Of a DNA stretch of 64,000 nucleotides, positions 26,263 to 36,161 are shown piece after piece (position 1 is the first letter of the stretch; each line of letters begins with the position of its first letter). A model generated the notes under the pieces. That model was not told the origin of the DNA. It saw only the letters and a list, made by a program, of their open reading frames with translations, and searched no databases. The DNA comes from JAGPUQ01 sp050250395 (lineage in GTDB: Bacteria > Pseudomonadota > Gammaproteobacteria > Pseudomonadales > Porticoccaceae). Both the position numbers and the translations under genes were made by a program. The stretch is from assembly GCA_050250395.1 (NCBI GenBank), contig JBFWOQ010000014.1:1-64000 (forward strand), read 5' to 3'.

Positions 26263-27310
26263 AGCCCTGGAAGCCCATCTCGACGCCAGTCTGGCGTCCG
26301 CCTATCTGCTGAGCGGTGACGAGCCGCTGCTGATGCAGGAAAGCGCGGACCGGATTCGTGCGGCCGCGCGCGCGCGTGGTTTTACCGAACGTCAGGTCCA
26401 CCACGCCGATGGCCGTCAGTTCGATTGGAACGCCCTGCTGGCCGAGGCCGGCGCGCGTTCATTGTTCGCCGAGCGCAAGATCCTGGAGATCCGCCTCGCC
26501 ACCGCCAAGCCGGGAGAGCAGGGCAGCAAGGCACTGGTCGAGCTGTGCCGCCTTGCCGGCGACGAACTGCTGCTGCTGGTGATCGCCCCCAAACTGGATC
26601 GCAGTGCGCAAGGTTCCGTCTGGGTCAAGGCCCTGGCCCAGACCGGAGCACAGCTCCAGATCTGGCCGGTCGACCGCGCCGGGCTCCCACAATGGATCAC
26701 CACGCGGCTGCGTCACGCGGGTCTCGCCGTGAGTCGCCCCGCGGCGGAACTGCTGGCGGAGCGGGTCGAGGGCAATCTGCTCGCCGCCGCGCAGGAAATC
26801 GAGAAACTGCGGCTGCTCGCGCCCGCGGGGGAACTCGACGCGGATGCCATATCCACCGCGGTGGCGGATTCAGCGCGCTTCAACATCTTCAAGCTCGCCG
26901 ACCAGGCGCTGGCGGGTAACACCCAGGCCGCCTGCCGCTCGCTGCGCGGCCTCCACGCGGAGGGGGTGGAACCGGCCGTGGTGCTCTGGGCGCTGGCGCG
27001 GGATGCGCTGATCATCGCGCGGCTGCACGGCGCCGGGCGCGCGCAACAGGAGCAGATTTTCCGGGACGCCAGGGTGTGGGACAGCCGCAAGGATCTGCTG
27101 CGCGATATCGCCCGGCGCATCCGCCCGGCGCAAATCAATCTGCTGCTGCGCCAGCTGGCGGGCGTTGATCGCGCCATCAAGGGGGTGCGCGACGCGTCGC
27201 CCTGGGACGAGCTCCTCGATATCCTGCTGTCCCTGTGCGGACGCAACGCCATCCATCCCGCCAATCTGCGCCTCGGCCTGGAACAGGGGCGCCGGGGCGC
27301 GCAAGCCTGA
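26246..27310 (+). CDS. holA: DNA polymerase III delta subunit
   Basis: A 354-residue clamp-loader subunit that opens the beta sliding clamp. The start MQLLPEALEAHLDASLASAYLLSG is typical, followed by GDEPLLMQESADRIR and the FNIFKLADQALAGN region of the third domain. ATG at 26246 is inside lptE. The last codons (GAQA then TGA) lie in an inverted repeat shared with the convergent DUF815 gene. Confidence 0.95.
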   Translation: MQLLPEALEAHLDASLASAYLLSGDEPLLMQESADRIRAAARARGFTERQVHHADGRQFDWNALLAEAGARSLFAERKILEIRLATAKPGEQGSKALVELCRLAGDELLLLVIAPKLDRSAQGSVWVKALAQTGAQLQIWPVDRAGLPQWITTRLRHAGLAVSRPAAELLAERVEGNLLAAAQEIEKLRLLAPAGELDADAISTAVADSARFNIFKLADQALAGNTQAACRSLRGLHAEGVEPAVVLWALARDALIIARLHGAGRAQQEQIFRDARVWDSRKDLLRDIARRIRPAQINLLLRQLAGVDRAIKGVRDASPWDELLDILLSLCGRNAIHPANLRLGLEQGRRGAQA

Positions 27311-27334
27311 CCGCAACGCTCGTCAGGCTTGCGC
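27299..27334. repeat. Palindrome spanning the stop codons of holA and the DUF815 gene
   Basis: Perfect 13-bp arms (27299-27311 and 27322-27334) flank a 10-nt centre. The holA stop (27308-27310) lies in the left arm and the DUF815 stop (27323-27325, minus strand) in the right arm, so both proteins end in Ala-Gln-Ala. It could act as a bidirectional hairpin terminator or 3' mRNA cap; there is no U-tract. Confidence 0.7.
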
Positions 27335-28102
27335 CGGGGCGCTGCGATTGCGCCAGGCGTTCGCGAACTGGCGCGCGGTGCGCCCGCTGCGCGATGCCCG
27401 TGTCATCGCGAACTGGCGCGCCGCCAGGTGCAGCCCGGCACGGTCCCCACCGTCGTCGCCACACAGATGATCCACGATGGCGAGATACTGTTCCTGGCTG
27501 TTGGGATAAAAGGAGAGCCAGAGTCCAAAGCGGTCGGCCAGGGACAGTTTTTCCTCGATCGCGTCACCGTAATGCAGCTCGCCCGCGACGATCGCTACAC
27601 CCTGATTGTCCGACGTCGGCTCGGCCACCAGATGGCGCCGATTCGACGTGGCATAGACCAGCACGTTTTCCGGCGGCAGCTCGATGGAGCCTTCCAGCAC
27701 ACTCTTGAGGTGCTTGTAGAGGGTTTCGTCGGCCTCGAAGGAGAGATCGTCGCAGAACACGATAAAGCGCTGAGGCAGCTCGTGGATCCCGTCGACCACG
27801 TCCGGCAGATCGGCAAGATCGGCCTTGTCGATCTCGATTACGCGCAGACCCTCGGCGGCATAATCATTCAGCAGCGCCTTGACGAGCGACGATTTTCCGG
27901 TCCCACGACTGCCCCACAGCAGCGCATTGCGCGCCGGTCGACCGGCGAGAAAGTCTTCGGTGTTGCGCACCAGATCGCCCTTTTGTGCATCGATGCCGAG
28001 CAGGTCGTCGAGGCGGATCGGATCGAGCCGGCGCACTGCGCGGAGACCGGCGGCATGGGGACGCCAGACCGCCGCCAGAGTGTGATTCCAGTTTATCGAC
28101 AT
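27323..28102 (-). CDS. DUF815 family P-loop ATPase
   Basis: A 259-residue AAA-like ATPase of DUF815 (PF05673). Walker A is GSRGTGKSS (64-72), the Walker-B-like segment is FIVFCDDLSFE, and the sensor region is VLVYATSNRRHLVAEP with a following DAIEEKLSLADRFGLWLSF. The function is unestablished. Its ATG lies within the start of the convergence-side block and overlaps the VanZ-like gene end by 10 nt, so the two are probably co-transcribed. Confidence 0.9.
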   Translation of the reverse strand: MSINWNHTLAAVWRPHAAGLRAVRRLDPIRLDDLLGIDAQKGDLVRNTEDFLAGRPARNALLWGSRGTGKSSLVKALLNDYAAEGLRVIEIDKADLADLPDVVDGIHELPQRFIVFCDDLSFEADETLYKHLKSVLEGSIELPPENVLVYATSNRRHLVAEPTSDNQGVAIVAGELHYGDAIEEKLSLADRFGLWLSFYPNSQEQYLAIVDHLCGDDGGDRAGLHLAARQFAMTRASRSGRTARQFANAWRNRSAPAQA

Positions 28103-28479
28103 CGCCTTTCACTCCGCTGTTCGACCAGCGACCACGCCGGCCACCGCTGCCGTGCCACCCGCAGCAGCGCGGCGCCCAGCACGAGCCCCAGCGCATTGGC
28201 CACCACGTCAGCCAAGGACATGGTTCGGTAGGGCGTCAGGGACTGCAACCATTCGATCGCGACACCATAGGCCAGCAGCGCTGCCGGCAGCCGCCATCTC
28301 GCGTCGGGAAACGACACGCCACCCCACAGGTAAAAGCTGACGTAAGCGGCCATATGCAGCAGTTTGTCCTGTCCCGAAAACCACTCCTCGGCGGTGATCG
28401 GGCGCAGCGCGATCCAGGTCGCAAGCGTCAGCGCAACCCCGAAACCGGCGCGCAACGGGTACTGCCAACTCGGTAGCAT
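28093..28479 (-). CDS. VanZ-like membrane protein
   Basis: A 128-residue protein with about four hydrophobic helices and the VanZ-family pattern DKLLHMAAYVSFYLW and EWLQSLTPYRTMSLADVVANALG. VanZ-like proteins are small membrane proteins; one homologue affects teicoplanin resistance but most have no known role. ATG at 28479 begins the first helix; upstream frame is unlike the family. Confidence 0.82.
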   Translation of the reverse strand: MLPSWQYPLRAGFGVALTLATWIALRPITAEEWFSGQDKLLHMAAYVSFYLWGGVSFPDARWRLPAALLAYGVAIEWLQSLTPYRTMSLADVVANALGLVLGAALLRVARQRWPAWSLVEQRSERRCR

Positions 28480-28663
28480 GGGTATCCCGCAGGTTCGAGG
28501 TGCGGGCATTATAGGGTGCATACCGACCCGAATTCGACGCGACGGCAACGACGACAGCCTGGCGAATTTGCCGAACGCGATAGTACTTGTTACCCTTTTC
28601 CGGCTCTGCACACTGTCCGCGTTTTGTCCACTCCATATTAATGAGAACGTTAGCGAGGTTGTT

Positions 28664-30202
<1,539 letters not shown>

Positions 30203-30215
30203 CCGCTGCAAAACG

Positions 30216-30258
30216 GGCAACAAAAAAGGGGGTGTTCATAACCCCCTTTTTTGTTGCC
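30216..30258. terminator. Bidirectional intrinsic terminator
   Basis: A perfect 18-bp stem (arms 30216-30233 and 30241-30258) with a 7-nt loop. The stem carries a run of A on the left and a run of T on the right beside five G-C pairs, giving a T-tract on both strands. It lies between the converging acyl-CoA synthetase and aminotransferase genes. Confidence 0.92.
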
Positions 30259-30299
30259 TGCGATTTCCGTTCCTGTGGTTGCTTTCTCGGCTGCGGCCG

Positions 30300-31496
30300 T
30301 CAGCTTGCCAACACCGTCGCCAGCGCTTCCACCACATAGTCCGCATTGGCCTGACTGAGGCCCGCGACATTGATGCGACTGGAATTGACCATGTAGATGC
30401 TGTATTCGTCGATCAGGCGCATCACCTGTTCGGCGCTGAGGCCCAGAAACGAAAACATTCCGCGTTCGCGCTCGACAAAAGAAAAATCCCGGTCGACGCC
30501 GCGCGCGCGCAGCTTGTTGTTCAACAACCTGCGCAGGCCGTTGATGCGGTCGCGCATCACATCCAGCTCATCGCGCCACTGCCCGACAAGCGCCGGATCG
30601 TTGAGGATCTCGGCGACGATGGCGCCGCCATGGGAGGGCGGCATCGAGTAAATGCCGCGCACGATATTGTTGACGTGACTGACCGTGATCTCGGCCCGTT
30701 GCGAGTTCTGTCCCAGCACCGACAGGCTGCCGACCCGCTCGCGGTAGAGGCCGAAATTCTTCGAGCAGGAGCTTGCCACCAGCATCTCGGGGAGACGCTC
30801 CGCGAGCAAGCGCAGACCCTGGGCATCCACCTCCAGCCCGTCGCCCAGGCCCTGATACGCTAGATCCACAAAGGGGAGGAAACCGCGTTTTTCCGCGACC
30901 TCGGCCACCGCGTGCCACTGCTCCAGGCTCAGATCCGCGCCACAGGGGTTGTGGCAGCAGCCGTGCAACAACACCACGTCTCCCGCGCCGGCTTCCGCCA
31001 GCGCCGACAGCATGGCATCGAAGCGCAGGACACTCTGCTCGCGGTCGTAGTAGGGGTATTCGCGAATCCGCAGCCCGGCATTGCCCAGCAGCGGGATATG
31101 GTTGGCCCAGGTGGGATCGCTGACCCAGATCGTGGTTTCGGGGGCCGCGCGCCTGAGCAGCTCGGCACCGACACGCAGCGCGCCGCAGCCGCCCGGGGTC
31201 AGCACGGTCGCCACCCGGGCGTCGGCGAGTACCGGATGCTGCGCACCGAAAATCAGGTCCTTGATCGCAACATTGAACTCAGGAACGCCGGCGGGTCCGA
31301 TGTAGGACTTGGTCTCTTCGCTGGCGAACACGCGCGCTTCCGCCGCCTTGACGGCGCCCATGATGGGCGTATGGCCGGTCTCATCCTTGTAGACCCCGAC
31401 GCCGAGATCGACCTTGTGCGGATTAGGGTCAGCGCGAAAGTCCGCCAGCAAACGCAAAATGGGATCTGGCGGATAGGGTTCCAGGGCAGTGAACAT
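30300..31496 (-). CDS. Aspartate/aromatic amino acid aminotransferase (class I, AspC/TyrB type)
   Basis: A 398-residue PLP enzyme exchanging amino groups between aspartate or aromatic amino acids and 2-oxoglutarate. It has the Ib-type layout: HNPCG at 182-186, PLP-contacting D211, the Schiff-base lysine K246 in SCSKNFGLYRERVG, and a C-terminal arginine in SSRINVAGL. AspC and TyrB cannot be separated safely by eye. ATG at 31496 begins MFTALEPYPPDPIL, matching the family; longer upstream frame is not conserved. Confidence 0.93.
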   Translation of the reverse strand: MFTALEPYPPDPILRLLADFRADPNPHKVDLGVGVYKDETGHTPIMGAVKAAEARVFASEETKSYIGPAGVPEFNVAIKDLIFGAQHPVLADARVATVLTPGGCGALRVGAELLRRAAPETTIWVSDPTWANHIPLLGNAGLRIREYPYYDREQSVLRFDAMLSALAEAGAGDVVLLHGCCHNPCGADLSLEQWHAVAEVAEKRGFLPFVDLAYQGLGDGLEVDAQGLRLLAERLPEMLVASSCSKNFGLYRERVGSLSVLGQNSQRAEITVSHVNNIVRGIYSMPPSHGGAIVAEILNDPALVGQWRDELDVMRDRINGLRRLLNNKLRARGVDRDFSFVERERGMFSFLGLSAEQVMRLIDEYSIYMVNSSRINVAGLSQANADYVVEALATVLAS

Positions 31497-31616
31497 GATG
31501 GTCTCTGTGGTCGGACGTCTGGGAAATGACTGGACACCTGGGTCGACATCGCAGCGGCCGAGGCGAAACCGGCGCGCGCCTGCGAGGCAGTCCAAAGCAT
31601 CCCGCCTCGGGCCGTC

Positions 31617-31622
31617 ATTGTA
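31617..31622 (-). promoter_or_regulatory. Possible -10 for the aminotransferase gene
   Basis: TACAAT on the minus strand lies in the 129-nt gap after murU, about 120 nt before the aminotransferase ATG. No matching -35 is evident. Confidence 0.25.
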
Positions 31623-31625
31623 GCG

Positions 31626-32351
31626 TCAAATCCGGCTTTCGCCCCGACATCCGGCCACCGCCGCTGATGCTTCTCCACCCGCCAGTTGCTGCTCCAATAG
31701 AGCCAGGCGCTGCGGCGTGCCCACATCGCTCCACAGCCCGGTATGCAGTTCGCCACTGACAGCGCCGGCAGCGATCGCCCGCCGCAGTGCGTCACGCAGG
31801 GGAAACACCGCGCCATCCGGAAAATCGGCCACCAGTTCCGGCGCGAGCACGCCCAGGCCGCTGAACGTGAAGCTCACCGCCGCGGAATCGCGCGGTCGCA
31901 CCATCCCGCCGGCATCCAGACCGTAATCGCCGTCGGGGTTGTGGGTCGGGTTGGGCACCAGAACCAGGTGCGCGAGCATCGTTGATGACAGTGCACGCGG
32001 CAGATGGGCGTAACAGTAATCGCTCCAGATGTCGGCGCTTATCGCCACAAAGGGACCTGGACCCAGCAGCGGCAGGGCGCGGCGAATGCCACCGCCGGTC
32101 TCCAGCGGCTCGCTTTCCCGCGACCACTGGATGCGCGCACCGAGCGCCGCCCCATCGCCCAGTCGCCGCTCGATCAGCTCGCCCAGCCAGGATGTGTTGA
32201 TCACCAGCTCGTCGATGCCGACCGCTCCGAGCTTGTCGATGTGGTATTCGATCAGGGACTTGCCGGCTACCGGCACCAGCGCCTTCGGCAAATGATCGGT
32301 CAAGGGTCGCAGGCGCTTGCCCAGGCCCGCCGCGAGAATCATGGCGCGCAT
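31626..32351 (-). CDS. murU: N-acetylmuramate-alpha-1-phosphate uridylyltransferase
   Basis: A 241-residue sugar nucleotidyltransferase with the signature AAGLGKRLRPLTDHLPKALVPV at the start and the ISADIWSDYC acceptor/metal site. In the cell-wall recycling shunt it makes UDP-MurNAc from MurNAc-1-phosphate, bypassing MurA. Its neighbour AmgK makes that substrate. ATG at 32351 follows GGAG and overlaps amgK by 13 nt; a second ATG three codons later is possible. Confidence 0.9.
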   Translation of the reverse strand: MRAMILAAGLGKRLRPLTDHLPKALVPVAGKSLIEYHIDKLGAVGIDELVINTSWLGELIERRLGDGAALGARIQWSRESEPLETGGGIRRALPLLGPGPFVAISADIWSDYCYAHLPRALSSTMLAHLVLVPNPTHNPDGDYGLDAGGMVRPRDSAAVSFTFSGLGVLAPELVADFPDGAVFPLRDALRRAIAAGAVSGELHTGLWSDVGTPQRLALLEQQLAGGEASAAVAGCRGESRI

Positions 32352-33424
32352 GATTCTCCTGCTCGCTGCCAAGGCGAATACCAGGGCTGATCGGCCAGTG
32401 GTGGCAACAGGCGGCCCTCGAACCAGGCCGCGAAGGGGCGGGTTTCGGGGTAGCGCGCGGCTACCTCCAGTACATAACGGATCACCAGCGGGAGATCCTT
32501 CAGGTAGCCGGACTTGCCGTCGCGCAGCCATAGCCGGCAGAAAATGCCCAGCACCTTGATATGGCGTTGCAACCCCATGAAATCGAACCAGCGCGCGAAC
32601 TGGTCTGTTTCGACTTGCAGCAGACCGGTCTGTTGCGCCGCCGCCAGGTATTGGTCGCGATAACGGACCAGATCGGCTTCCGGCAACCGGTGATAACAGT
32701 CGCGCAGCAGCGACACCGGATCGTAGCTGACGGGGCCGACCACCGCGTCCTGAAAATCCACGATGCCCACATCGCCATCATCGAGCAACAACAGGTTACG
32801 GCTGTGGTAATCGCGGTGCACGACCACCCGGGGCTGGCCGCCCGCGCTCTCGATCAACAGATCGAACAGGTCGGCGAGCAGGGCCTGCTCCTCGGGAGCC
32901 AGCGCGATTTTCAGCAAGGCCTGAACGAACCAGCGGGGAAACAGCGCCATCTCGTCCCGCAGCAGCGCAGCGCTGTACGCCGGGAACACCGCCGGATCGC
33001 ACGCCGTTGTCTGGATCCTTGCCAGCGCGTCGAGTGCGGCGCCGTAGCGAAGATCGCGGTTGGCGGCGGCGAGTCCCACCAGCATCAAGGCGTCGCCCAG
33101 ATCCTCCTGGGCCACGAAACCACGTCGATAATCGACCGCATGGACGCGGGGCACGTGGGCTCCGGAACGTGCCAGAGCCAGCCCCTTGGTGACAAACGCC
33201 AGGGTATTTTCCGTCGCGGGAGGGGCATACGTAGCGATCAACGACGGTCGTGACACGGCGCGGTAGTACTGACGAAATCCGGCGTCACCCCGTAGCGGCA
33301 TCAATTCCAGCGGCAGATCTGCCGCTACTCCGCCGGGCAGGCAGTCGCCCAGCCAACCCGCCAACTGCTGGTGATGCGCCACAAGCCGGCCCCGAGAATC
33401 CCAAACCCATTCTACTCCAGACAT
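32339..33424 (-). CDS. amgK: Anomeric MurNAc/GlcNAc kinase
   Basis: A 361-residue aminoglycoside-phosphotransferase-fold kinase. The catalytic loop is HRDYHSRN (203-210, D205), followed by the metal site in GIVDFQDA. With murU it forms the MurNAc-recycling route known from Pseudomonas, which lets cells make UDP-MurNAc without MurA and raises intrinsic fosfomycin tolerance. It is transcribed away from lptD across a 64-nt gap, the same neighbourhood as in Pseudomonas. Confidence 0.9.
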   Translation of the reverse strand: MSGVEWVWDSRGRLVAHHQQLAGWLGDCLPGGVAADLPLELMPLRGDAGFRQYYRAVSRPSLIATYAPPATENTLAFVTKGLALARSGAHVPRVHAVDYRRGFVAQEDLGDALMLVGLAAANRDLRYGAALDALARIQTTACDPAVFPAYSAALLRDEMALFPRWFVQALLKIALAPEEQALLADLFDLLIESAGGQPRVVVHRDYHSRNLLLLDDGDVGIVDFQDAVVGPVSYDPVSLLRDCYHRLPEADLVRYRDQYLAAAQQTGLLQVETDQFARWFDFMGLQRHIKVLGIFCRLWLRDGKSGYLKDLPLVIRYVLEVAARYPETRPFAAWFEGRLLPPLADQPWYSPWQRAGESCAP

Positions 33425-33455
33425 TGGACGCGTCTAAAACCCGGGGCAGTTCGGG

Positions 33456-33461
33456 TACAAT
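33456..33461 (+). promoter_or_regulatory. Possible -10 for lptD operon
   Basis: TACAAT lies 27 nt before the lptD GTG start in the divergent amgK-lptD gap; the hexamer 17 nt upstream (TCTAAA) is a poor -35. Confidence 0.35.
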
Positions 33462-33488
33462 GCCGGCGGCAAACCAAGAGCAATCCGA

Positions 33489-36161
33489 GTGGCTGTTTCT
33501 CCGACTCCCGGCGCTTGGGTGCGCCTGCTTCGATTACGACCAATCCGCCATGCCCTCTACGGCTTGGCTACGGCGCTGGTACTGGCTCCGACTGACGCTG
33601 GCGCCGCAACACCCGCGACCACGACGAACACAAACAATGGCCAGTGGTCCTGCAGCGCCGGCCCGACCGGAGGCTGGGCGTGCGCGCCACGCGCCGCGTC
33701 CGGCCCCGTTCACGAACGTCCGATCCGGCGCTCGGCGGCCGCTGCGGCAACGGCAACGGCAAAGACCGCGCCCCCCGCAGCCGATGCCCTGACGGCGGCC
33801 GACAACCTTGACTGGGTTCCACGCGAACGCCTGAGTCCCGAACAGCTGAAAGCCGTGCGGCCGGGATGCTGCGGCGCTTACATCGAGCCCGGCAATTCAA
33901 GTCCGGATGCGGCGCTAACTCCGGCGGATGCACCGCTGCGCGCCACGGCCGATACCACCGATGCACAAGGCGAAATCGCCACCCTTACCGGCAATGTGCA
34001 AATTACCCAAGGTTCCCGCCAGGTGCGCAGCGACCGGGTGACGATCGATCGCGGCACCAACCAGGCGGTGCTCGAAAACCACGTCCAGTTTCGCGATGGC
34101 GGCCTGTTGTTGCTTGGAGATCGGGCGCAACTGGACACCAAAACTCAGGCTTTCGCGGTCGACAACGCAACCTTTGCCTTGCACGCAACCAATTCACGCG
34201 GCACGGCAACCCATTTCAATCGCGATGAAGAGGGCGTGATCTTCATCGACGATGCGACCTACACCACCTGCGAGCCCGCCAGTAACAGCTGGCTGTTGCG
34301 GACCGGTTCCATACGCATCGACGCCGACCGCCATTTCGCTACCGCCCGCAACGCGCGCGTGGAAATCAAGAATGTCCCGGTGTTGTATCTGCCCTGGGCA
34401 CGGTTTCCCATTGATGACAATCGCGCGACCGGGCTACTGTTTCCGCAGCTGGCGGTCACCGACCGCAATGGCGTCGATTACGCACAGCCCATCTATCTGA
34501 ATCTGGCGCCGAACTACGACGCCACCATCACGCCGCGTTATCTGCAACAGCGCGGCGAAATGCTCGAAGCCGAGTTCCGCCATCTTTCGCTGTTCGACAA
34601 CACGACAATATCCGGCGCGTTTTTGCCCAATGACCGCAGCGACGACGCGGGCAGCGCACTGGATACGGATTCATCCACCGGCAAGAATTCGCTCAACGGC
34701 AATGATCGTTGGCTCGTCAACGCGACCAACTCCGGCGGCGCCGGCCACGCCTGGCATACGCTGGTCGACTACACCAAGGTCAGCGACATCGATTATTTCC
34801 GGGATTTGGGCAACTCGACGCTCGACGTGAACAGCCAGCCGCACCTGCTGCAGGAGGTCGCCGCCGGCTATCAGTTTCCCAACTGGGCGCTGAACGTCGC
34901 CAGCATCGAGTACCAGACCATCGCCAGCAACCTGGCAAGCCAGTACGAACAGCTGCCGCGCGTGAATCTGGATGGCGCCTACCGCTTCCACAACAATCTG
35001 TTGCTCAATCTCAACAACGAATACATTGTCTTCGACAATAACGACAGCCAAGTCGTTACCGGCGAGCGTCTGCGCACCAACTACGGCGTGGCTTGGGATG
35101 AGCGCTGGGCCTCGGGTTACTTCCGCCCGGGCGCCAAACTCAAGCACATCGGTTACACGCTCGATCGCCCGACGCTGCCCGGTTCCGATGACAACCCGAG
35201 CACCACCGTGCCAGTCGCCGACCTCGACACCGGGCTGTACTTCGAGCGCAGCACCAACTTCTTCAAAGCCTTCACCCAAACGCTGGAGCCGCGCTTCTAC
35301 TACCTCTATTCGAAATTCGAGGATCAGACCGACAATCCTGACTTCGACACCAGCGACCTCACGTTCAGCTACCAGCAGCTATTTCGCGACGACCGTTTTT
35401 CGGGTGGCGATCGGATCGGCGACGCCAATCAGGCGACGCTTGGTCTAACCACCCGCCTCCTCGATGAGCGCGGCATCGAACTGCTCCGTGGCAGCATCGG
35501 GCGCATTCAGTACCTGGAGGATCGCTACGTTTCCCTGAACCCAATCTTCACCAAGTCGTTCCTGGACAATCTCGGCAACCTGCAAATGCTCACCGACGTT
35601 ACTCAGCGCGATGTCGCCAGACAACTGCTGAGCAACAATTCGCCCTACGCGGCAGAGTTTTTTGCGCGCCTCAGCGACCACTGGCGGTTCCAGAGCGATA
35701 TTGCTTACGACGACCAGGCTAGCCAGGTCGACAAGGGTAGTGCGAGCCTGCGCTACCGCGGCAACGGGACGCTGGTCAACCTCGCGTACCGCTTTACTCG
35801 AAATGACCCTCAACTGATAGACAACACCGTCGTCCAGACCGATATCAATCAGAGTGACATTTCCACCTATTACCCGGTTTCCCCGCAGTGGGCACTGATC
35901 GGACGATGGAGCCATGATTTCACCTATAGCCGGGAACTGGAATTTCTGGGCGGTCTCGAATACGGCAGCTGCTGCTGGAAACTGGCGCTGCTCGCGCGCC
36001 GCTGGCTCAATCGCGACGACACCGTACTGCTGCCGGATGACCTGAGTTATAACGAAGGCATTTTTCTGCAGATCCAACTGACAGGTTTGGCGGGCACCGG
36101 CAAGCAGGTCGACAATATTCTGAAAGACAGTATTTATGGCTATGAACCCGGTAACCGCTAG
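33489..36161 (+). CDS. lptD: LPS-assembly protein LptD
   Basis: An 890-residue outer-membrane beta-barrel that inserts LPS in the outer leaflet with LptE. A signal peptide ends near residue 39 (APTDAGAA). An N-terminal region with an Ala/Thr-rich linker (82-100) precedes the OstA jellyroll domain (about 145-330) and the barrel. Cysteines are C55, C65, C127, C128 and C261, plus the C-terminal pair C828-C829 (GSCCWKL), more than the four of E. coli. The start is GTG at 33489 with AAGAG upstream. SurA, which folds LptD, follows with a 26-nt overlap. Confidence 0.96.
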   Translation: MAVSPTPGAWVRLLRLRPIRHALYGLATALVLAPTDAGAATPATTTNTNNGQWSCSAGPTGGWACAPRAASGPVHERPIRRSAAAAATATAKTAPPAADALTAADNLDWVPRERLSPEQLKAVRPGCCGAYIEPGNSSPDAALTPADAPLRATADTTDAQGEIATLTGNVQITQGSRQVRSDRVTIDRGTNQAVLENHVQFRDGGLLLLGDRAQLDTKTQAFAVDNATFALHATNSRGTATHFNRDEEGVIFIDDATYTTCEPASNSWLLRTGSIRIDADRHFATARNARVEIKNVPVLYLPWARFPIDDNRATGLLFPQLAVTDRNGVDYAQPIYLNLAPNYDATITPRYLQQRGEMLEAEFRHLSLFDNTTISGAFLPNDRSDDAGSALDTDSSTGKNSLNGNDRWLVNATNSGGAGHAWHTLVDYTKVSDIDYFRDLGNSTLDVNSQPHLLQEVAAGYQFPNWALNVASIEYQTIASNLASQYEQLPRVNLDGAYRFHNNLLLNLNNEYIVFDNNDSQVVTGERLRTNYGVAWDERWASGYFRPGAKLKHIGYTLDRPTLPGSDDNPSTTVPVADLDTGLYFERSTNFFKAFTQTLEPRFYYLYSKFEDQTDNPDFDTSDLTFSYQQLFRDDRFSGGDRIGDANQATLGLTTRLLDERGIELLRGSIGRIQYLEDRYVSLNPIFTKSFLDNLGNLQMLTDVTQRDVARQLLSNNSPYAAEFFARLSDHWRFQSDIAYDDQASQVDKGSASLRYRGNGTLVNLAYRFTRNDPQLIDNTVVQTDINQSDISTYYPVSPQWALIGRWSHDFTYSRELEFLGGLEYGSCCWKLALLARRWLNRDDTVLLPDDLSYNEGIFLQIQLTGLAGTGKQVDNILKDSIYGYEPGNR

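Noticed and set aside
28480..28663. Possible small gene or promoter in the 184-nt gap before the acyl-CoA synthetase
   Set aside because: Upstream in-frame codons lack conservation, and the best -35/-10 pair (TTGCCG, 17 nt, TACCCT) is too weak to call.
33747..33764. Hexamer repeat in lptD as a phase-variation switch
   Set aside because: A six-base unit keeps the reading frame, so copy-number change would alter only linker length, not switch the gene off.
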